A stretch of 20,531 nt of DNA from IMG/VR virus record IMGVR_UViG_3300017971_000862, positions 1 through 20,531 of that record, one strand, 5' to 3'. The first letter of the stretch is position 1; each line of letters starts with the position of its first letter. Below are positions 20,367 to 20,531 of this stretch, one piece after another. The stretch comes from a virus. Under the pieces are notes generated by a model, which had not been told where the DNA came from, did no database searches, and saw only the letters and a list, made by a program, of their open reading frames with translations. The translations under genes were made by a program, and so were the position numbers.

Positions 20367-20531
20367 CTAAAAATCACTATTTTTGAACCAGTTTTCAATA
20401 TAAGCATGCCAAACTTCCGGTCGTTCGTCAAGATCGGCCCGTTGATGGGCATCGGCCAAGGATACACTTAACAGCACTAACTCAGCACTCAAACGATTCG
20501 CCAGCGCCTCGACTTCAGCTCGCCTGGGAGA
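20367..20531 (-). CDS. C-terminal end of a late gene, probably portal (partial)
   Basis: An open frame runs from the right edge of the window to TAG at 20367 without interruption (54 codons): ...EVEALANRLSAELVLLSVSLADAH...PEVWHAYIENWFKNSDF. It is helical and ends 20 bases before the protease start. The gene next to the protease is normally the portal gene in this type of phage, but only the tail is visible and nothing in it proves this. Confidence 0.55.
   Translation of the reverse strand, partial: SPRRAEVEALANRLSAELVLLSVSLADAHQRADLDERPEVWHAYIENWFKNSDF

Overview
This window is part of the genome of a tailed, siphovirus-type dsDNA bacteriophage (Caudoviricetes with an HK97-fold head), or a prophage of one. 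The evidence is an unbroken morphogenesis cluster on the minus strand: HK97-type prohead protease, major capsid protein, head-tail connector and closure proteins, gp10-like and DUF3168-like tail completion proteins, tail tube, a frameshifted tail-assembly chaperone, tape measure, distal tail and hub-like proteins. No integrase, repressor, lysis gene or terminase lies inside the window, so lifestyle cannot be judged. The host is unknown. Strong AGGAG-type ribosome binding sites and perfect sigma-70-type promoters show only that it is a bacterium using those signals.

Layout. (1) 1-2789, plus strand: a compact run of early or replication-region genes. It holds the C-terminal part of a replication-initiator-like protein, unknown genes, a protein with two AP2-like DNA-binding repeats, an HTH-like protein, and a D12-class DNA adenine methyltransferase. 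(2) 2790-5132, plus strand: an array of eight very small genes, with no function I can recognise for most, organised by two kinds of repeated regulatory cassette. Three almost identical 118-bp cassettes each consist of a perfect 36-bp palindrome (terminator-like), a perfect 17-bp-spaced TTGACT/TATACT promoter inside a dyad, an unstructured A/C-rich leader and a ribosome binding site. Four intercistronic cassettes each consist of a GC-rich hairpin with a GCAA or AGCAA loop, followed by an almost invariant start-associated sequence. This is the most unusual part of the window. (3) 5133-5346: a convergent intergenic region with a strong bidirectional terminator. (4) 5347-20531, minus strand: the late operon, transcribed right to left. 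Genes are almost all overlapping or separated by a few bases, and no internal promoter was seen.

The late operon reads, in transcription order: end of a probable portal gene, protease, major capsid protein, then a four-gene cassette (GT4-like glycosyltransferase, GT8-like glycosyltransferase, SAM methyltransferase, unknown protein). A small helix-hairpin-helix-like protein, head-tail connector, head closure and a fibre-like protein follow. Next come tail tube paralogue 2, gp10-like protein, tail terminator, tail tube paralogue 1, chaperone G and GT made by a -1 frameshift, tape measure, Dit, a fibre with 30-bp repeats, a Gp37-like hub protein and a last virion protein.

Points that stand out are the cassette array in region 2, the sugar-modification cassette next to the capsid gene, the duplicated tail tube gene, and the clear programmed frameshift signal. 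In the stretches counted, the plus strand is also rich in A and C on both sides of the point where coding direction flips, so the skew follows the strand and not transcription.
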